Below, one piece after another: positions 59,497 to 64,000 of a stretch of DNA of 64,000 bases. The position numbers and the translations under genes were made by a program. The stretch spans positions 32,967,170 through 33,031,169 of the forward strand of contig OX155950.1 in the NCBI GenBank assembly GCA_944548615.1, written 5' to 3'. How positions within the stretch are numbered: the first letter of the stretch is position 1; each line of letters begins with the position of its first letter. The DNA is from Micropterix aruncella. Its lineage: Eukaryota > Arthropoda > Insecta > Lepidoptera > Micropterigidae. The notes below the pieces were generated by a model, which saw nothing but the letters and a program-made list of their open reading frames with translations, made no database searches and was not told where the DNA came from.

Positions 59497-59935
59497 AATG
59501 TGCTATGAATGTAACTAATAATGATAATTACAATTGAATACTTTTCGAGGACTGCATGCGGCCATTTCCAATGTGCTGTGAATGTAACTAATAATGATAA
59601 AAATAATTGAATGCTTTTCGAGGACTGCATGCGGCCACTTCCAATGTGCTGTGAATGTAACTAATAATGATAATAATAATTGAATACTTTTCGAGGACTA
59701 TATGCGGCCATTTCCAATGTGCTGTGAATGTAACTAATAATGATAGTAATAATTGAATACTTTTCGAGGACTGCATGCGGCCATTTCCAATGTTCTGTGA
59801 ATGTAACTAATAATGATAATAATAATTGAATACTTTCGAGGACTGCATGCGGCCATTTCCAATGTGCTGTGAATGTAACTAATAATGATAATAATAATTG
59901 AAGACTTTTCGAGGACTGCATGCGGTCATTTCCAA
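59497..59935. repeat. 73-bp satellite, six units
   Basis: Units start at 59497, 59570, 59643, 59716, 59789 and 59861, each with TGAATGTAACTAATAATGAT, TTTTCGAGGACTGCATGCGG and CCATTTCC. Very similar to each other. Long minus-strand frames across them are by-products. Confidence 0.95.
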
Positions 59936-60676
59936 TCCAAATTGTGACGCCGCTTTGTATTTTAAGATGCTAAAATAGCACCAAATGTAATAACATTTTA
60001 ATTTCTCCCCGGAGCAGCCTTAAGGCTATTCCACCTCCTCCTATTTTATGTTATTGGCGAATTCGCAACGCGAATCCACCCCGGAATCACTGTTGTGCAG
60101 TAAACTTGGCCGGTGCTTCGGCTTTGCGCTAAGAATTGCTAATTTTCGGGCGAATTAGAACATGAATTGCGAACAGAAGTTGTAAGAGAGAGGAGGGGGG
60201 GTTATTGTTTCAGGGAAAATAGCTGAAAAGTTCCTCTAATTAAAATACAAACATTCCTTCTCACTTCAATCTGGCCCCTTAATATAAAGCGCGGTGGAAC
60301 CTTTGCTTGCCGACGAAGCGGAGTTTGCTCCTCCTTTCATTCGACGACGGGCGCCTTTATTGCAAGAAATTAAATACAAAATTGTAGGGATAATGCTCGC
60401 CGTTACTGGGAATATAGACGGTTAATAAATTCATGTCAGACGTCTGGTAGATTTTATAATAGATTTGTGAGATTTTGAAATAATTGACATGGAAAACCCT
60501 CGAGAGGTTTTAAAAACCACGATTAATTCAATACCATAAAGAATATTTATCATTGCGTCTGCAATTTCGTGAAGTACAGTGCAATGCCTCAGCGCAGCAT
60601 AGCATAGCAATGCTAGTTCAAGAGCCAGTGATAAAAAATTGCAAGAGTTTTTGAAAAGCTGATACTTTCTGCAAGT
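59936..60676. other. Region without recognised gene
   Basis: GC-variable, with no coding frame or RNA that I can support. Confidence 0.45.
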
Positions 60677-60716
60677 CTGCAAGTCGCCCTGATACGAGAA
60701 GCAGGGCGACTTGCAG
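60677..60716. repeat. Perfect 15-bp hairpin
   Basis: CTGCAAGTCGCCCTG (60677-60691), loop ATACGAGAAG, and the exact reverse complement (60702-60716). No element ends are visible around it. Confidence 0.95.
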
Positions 60717-60989
60717 CAGTTCGGTAACAAGGTCAAACCAATGACATAATTTTTTTATATAATAAATAAATAAACTTAAGCGAGTGCATCTACTTTTAAC
60801 TATTTCTGTTAGTTTTTGTAAATCTCATATAGATACGAGTATTTCGTTTTCAGGACATTTAGGGACAATAAATCATTATTTAATCATTTTTATCTTGCTG
60901 AAGACTGCTCTGACAATTGCTATGGGTTCCTTCGTAGCAATGTTTTTCTTTTAATGAGTAAGGGCGTATCTACAGTAAATTAAAAATGG

Positions 60990-61095
60990 TTTTCTATTAT
61001 TTAGAGCAGATATTTCAAATAAGCTATTTATGTAGATAAACAATAAAATTGGACCGAGTACGTTACTTTGTGGTATTTTTTTTTCTTGGCTGGTT
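60990..61095 (-). pseudogene. Reverse transcriptase scrap
   Basis: The minus strand reads KIPQSNVLGPILLFIYI at about 61025-61075, a decayed RT motif (GVPQGSVLGPLLF-IYIND). Frames around it are closed. Confidence 0.5.
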
Positions 61096-61809
61096 ACTTA
61101 GTGAAGTTCGAGGCTTTGCGGCCTGAGTTTTGCAGCAAAAATAATCTTGAAACCATTGCAGAGTTATACCCCGAGCCGCCGTAGCATACAATTATTCATT
61201 TTAAATTAGTTTCTTAACAATATTTTGACTGTGAAAGGACGTTACTGCAGCCCATGTCCCGATTCAGCACAACGCGTCAATGCAATGCGATCGGCAGCAA
61301 ACGGCCCGTCTCGATATTGCGATCGTAGCTCGGGATTCTTTCAATGCCGTTACGTGGAAAACTATGCGAGACGCAGCGGCCTCGCGGTTACTCTACAGCC
61401 ATCACCACCTCCAGACACGCCGCCAAGACACCCGCACCGCCCGCGGGTCGCGCAAATTAAACCGCATTTCCGCCTAATGACACAGTTGTTACCGGCGCGG
61501 CGCAGCTCCTACAGTATCCTCCGCCATAGTTTGCCCCACAGCACTGAAGTTATCACTGTTACGATAGGGCTTACGATTGCATTTGTGGATATAAATGGTT
61601 AGAACGTTTAAACGCACGCGATTATACATACATATATAAGTAGAATGCTGAGTTGGGTGCCTGGTTTAGACGGTGCCTGGTTTAGACGGTAAAAAAGATA
61701 ATGTTTTTCGTGCTTTTTTTTGTAACTTATAGTTGAAATCTATCCATGAATCGTTAACCTCAGTAAAAGATTCTAAAAAAACTTACTAATTTTCTTTATA
61801 GAGAAATCT
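61096..61809. other. Region without recognised gene, CpG-rich part
   Basis: 61230-61530 is CG-rich and open in two frames with no known domain. A 17-bp tandem duplication GTGCCTGGTTTAGACG lies at about 61658-61690. The piggyBac left end follows. Confidence 0.35.
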
Positions 61810-62043
61810 TTAACCTTCGGCATACAAGGTGGGGTTATTTTAACCCCAATCCATTTAAAATACACAGATTTCTTTTTAAAATGCAACTTAGTAAGTTGCT
61901 TTTCTCAGTAGCTGGAGTTTGAACATTGCCGCATCGCGTGAGAACGTTGATTCAGTGCCGCGCGCGCCGCCGTCGTGTCTGCACGTGCGCAAAGTGGTCT
62001 CGGACGTTTTTAACCCCACGTTGTATAGGACGTCGTTAAAAAA

Positions 62044-62123
62044 GTAAGTGCCCTCCCTTGTATTTTCTTGTTGTTTATAGTTACATTTCATATTTTTTTT
62101 ATATGGTTTTATTTTTATTTTAG
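62044..62123 (+). other. Putative 5' UTR intron of the piggyBac gene
   Basis: Donor GTAAGT at 62044-62049 and a T-rich tract ending TTTTAG at 62118-62123 bound 80 bp just upstream of the ATG at 62139. Inferred from splice consensus only. Confidence 0.45.
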
Positions 62124-62138
62124 GTCCTGATATTCAAC

Positions 62139-63890
62139 ATGTCAAAAAACTTGCAACCTGATGCTATTATGGCGGCTTTGTTGGAGGAAAGCGACTCTAT
62201 GCCAGAAGATGAAATTTTTCTCGCTAGTAGTGACTACGAATCAGATCATATTAGCGATGCAAATGATGCCCAAAGTGATACGGACGTGGAAGATACAGAA
62301 CCAGATCTTGAACCAATTTCGGATGAGAAAGCATTAACATCTCAAACATTTTATATCGGAAAAGATGGAATAACAAAATGGGATAAATCTCCTCAGCAGC
62401 GGACCAATGTTCGAACACGGGCTGAAAACATAATTACGCATTCGCCTGGATGTAAAGGTACAGCCCGCGATAAAAAAAACACATTTAGAGTGCTTTGAGA
62501 CCTTTATCACTACAGAAATTGTGGATTTGGTATTGAAACATACAAACCAGAAGATTTCTTTGAGAATGGAAAATTCTACGCCCGATTCATCATATGCGGA
62601 ATGTAATAAAGCAGAAATGAAAGCTGTTTTTGGATTGTTGTTGTTGGCAGGTTTATTTAGATCTGGCACACAACATCTTATCGATTTATGGAGTAATGAT
62701 CGCACAGGAATCGAAATATTTAGAAACACCATGACAAGACAAAGATTCAAGTTTTTGGTAAATAATTTAAGATTTGATGATGCATCGACCCGTGGAGAAA
62801 GGGCGACTGTCGATCGCTTGGCACCAATAAGAGATATATTTGAGATATTTGTCAAAAATTGTCAAGATACCTTTACACCATGGGAATACTTGACCATTGA
62901 CGAAGAACTTGTGGCCTTTAGAGGAAGATGTGTATTTCGCCAATACATACCTTCAAAGCCGGCCAAGTATGGGTTGAAAATTTATGCCCTAACAGACGCT
63001 AAAACATTTTACACAATGAACTTGGAAATTTATTGTGGCAAGCAGCCAGATGACAGCCCTTTTAAAAAGAGTAATAAACCGTTTGATGTTGTGGATCGTC
63101 TGGTGAGGTGCATATCTGGATCTGGAAGAAACGTTACCATGGACAACTTTTTTATGAGCTACGAAACTGCAGATCATTTGCTAAAAAATCACAAATTGAC
63201 TTCTGTAGGTACACTATGATCCAACAAAACATGCCTTCCACTTCAGTTTAAGGCCAGACGTGAAGAGAAGTCATCTATGTTTGGGTTTCAAAAAGATATA
63301 ACGATAGTATCGTACATACCCAAGCCACGAAAATGTGTACACTTGATGTCGACGTTACATCACGATGATGAGGTGGATCCAGGAAGCGGAGATCAAAGAA
63401 AACCTTCGATTATAACGTTTTACAATGCGACAAAAAGCGGGGTTGATGTTGTAGACAAACTTGCAAGAACATACGATGTCTCCCGCAATTCTAGACGCTG
63501 GCCTCTTACAGTATTTTTTTCTATTCTGAACCATGCTGGCATGAATGCTTTTGTTATATATATGTTGAATAACGGAATCGAAAGAAAAAAAACGAATCTC
63601 AGAAAAACTTCCTCAAAAAATTGGGACTTTCATTGCTCGAAGACCATCTCAGAAAAAGAAAAGACAATCCACGAATTCCACGAGACATGAGAGGACGTAT
63701 ACATGAAATTTTGCATGAAGAAATCCCTGGACCACCACAAAAGCAAGCAAGAAGGTCTCAGAGATGTTCGTTTTGTCCAAGGAATAAAGACAGAAAGACT
63801 ATAAATGGTTGTTTCAAATGTGATGTCGCAATTTGCAGGGAACATGCAATTTTCATGTGCCAGAATTGCACTGATTTAGATAACGAATAA
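62139..63890 (+). pseudogene. piggyBac transposase, two frameshifts and one stop
   Basis: The N-terminal acidic region (SDYESDHISDANDAQSDTDV) and the DDE core are present: LTIDEELVAF (first catalytic Asp, codon 62899-62901), TMDNFFMSYE (second, 63142-63144) and KSGVDVVDKLARTYD (third, near 63445). The C-terminal cysteine-rich domain CSFCPRNKD...CFKCDVAICREH...CQNC also survives. Defects are one extra A in an A8 run (62472-62479), a TGA at 63217-63219 where an Arg CGA is likely in relatives, and one missing A near 63603-63607. The wild-type enzyme excises and inserts at TTAA. All catalytic Asp remain, so inactivation is recent. The ATG at 62139 follows a possible spliced leader. Confidence 0.88.
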
Positions 63891-64000
63891 TTTCAGTAAA
63901 ACATGTATAACTATAGTCATTTGTCATTTTTCTATAACCTCCTATTAGTGTAGTTCACAGTAGCGAATTTTTTTTTGTTTCCATTTAAAAAAGTATTATT
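63891..64000. other. piggyBac 3' flank, truncated by window end
   Basis: AT-rich sequence after the transposase stop. No inverted repeat matching the left end is present. Confidence 0.5.

Larger units (their letters stand above)
61810..64000 (+). mobile_element. piggyBac-like element, right end outside the window
   Basis: A TTAA at 61810-61813 followed by CCTTCGGCATACAAGG is the probable left end, since piggyBac inserts at TTAA and starts with C-rich inverted repeats. A subterminal palindrome GGGGTTATTTTAACCCC follows. The transposase pseudogene occupies 62139-63890. No matching right end is found before 64000. Confidence 0.65.

Noticed and set aside
59223..59921. Overlapping minus-strand proteins MQSSKS...
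   Set aside because: They repeat because of the 73-bp satellite and differ only by frame interruptions.
61225..61602. 125-codon frame as a host gene
   Set aside because: CpG-rich composition opens several frames at once and none shows a domain or conserved pattern.

Overview
This is a repeat-rich, AT-rich stretch of animal nuclear DNA, most likely from an insect and plausibly a moth or butterfly. The reasons are the mix of element families (an R1-clade-like LINE, an OTU-bearing Helitron, piggyBac, a BED-type hAT, CR1-like and RTE-like LINE tails, tRNA-derived SINEs) and splice-like signals beside some pseudogenes. The species call is inference. No host gene is recognised with confidence. The best candidate is a broken acidic reading frame at 36.05-36.79 kb.

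Layout. 0.3-6.5 kb: a non-autonomous hAT with a perfect 8-bp target duplication, a CR1-like LINE tail, and a 4.4-kb R1-clade-like LINE on the minus strand with an intact endonuclease/reverse transcriptase frame but only the last piece of ORF1. 7.5-10.2 kb: a CpG-rich block, a decayed tandem repeat, and two short derivatives of that LINE which keep its 5' and 3' ends and lack its coding region; a third, more decayed copy of the 5' part lies near 57.3 kb. 10.5-20 kb: scattered reverse-transcriptase scraps, foldbacks, tRNA-SINEs and a decayed BED/hAT transposase. 21.7-29.3 kb: a nearly complete Helitron with TC...CTAG ends, a 5' array of ten palindrome-bearing units, and a single reading frame (OTU protease, 15-residue repeats, HUH Rep, PIF1-like helicase) broken by only two stop codons.

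30.7-33.1 kb: a 26-bp minisatellite, a YqaJ-type nuclease pseudogene and an XPG/PIN-like pseudogene, with a large inverted repeat in which the YqaJ tail is present in both orientations. 34-49 kb: five long inverted-repeat structures, a 353-bp pure TA tract, an RTE-like LINE tail and a 274-bp tandem duplication. 50-54 kb: LINE 3' ends and a block with five strong RNA-type hairpins. 55-60 kb: an unclassified repeat split by a SINE, plus 39-bp and 73-bp minisatellites. 61.8 kb to the end: a piggyBac transposase broken by two frameshifts and one stop, with its right end beyond the window.

The elements do not form one pathway. The window reads as a stratigraphy: intact target duplications and long open frames mark young insertions (R1-like LINE, Helitron, the RNase H LINE tail, hAT), while frameshifted scraps mark old ones. 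The most unusual signals are the internally deleted LINE family joined at a motif that the parent carries on both sides of its coding region, and the YqaJ/XPG-like pair with its inverted duplication.
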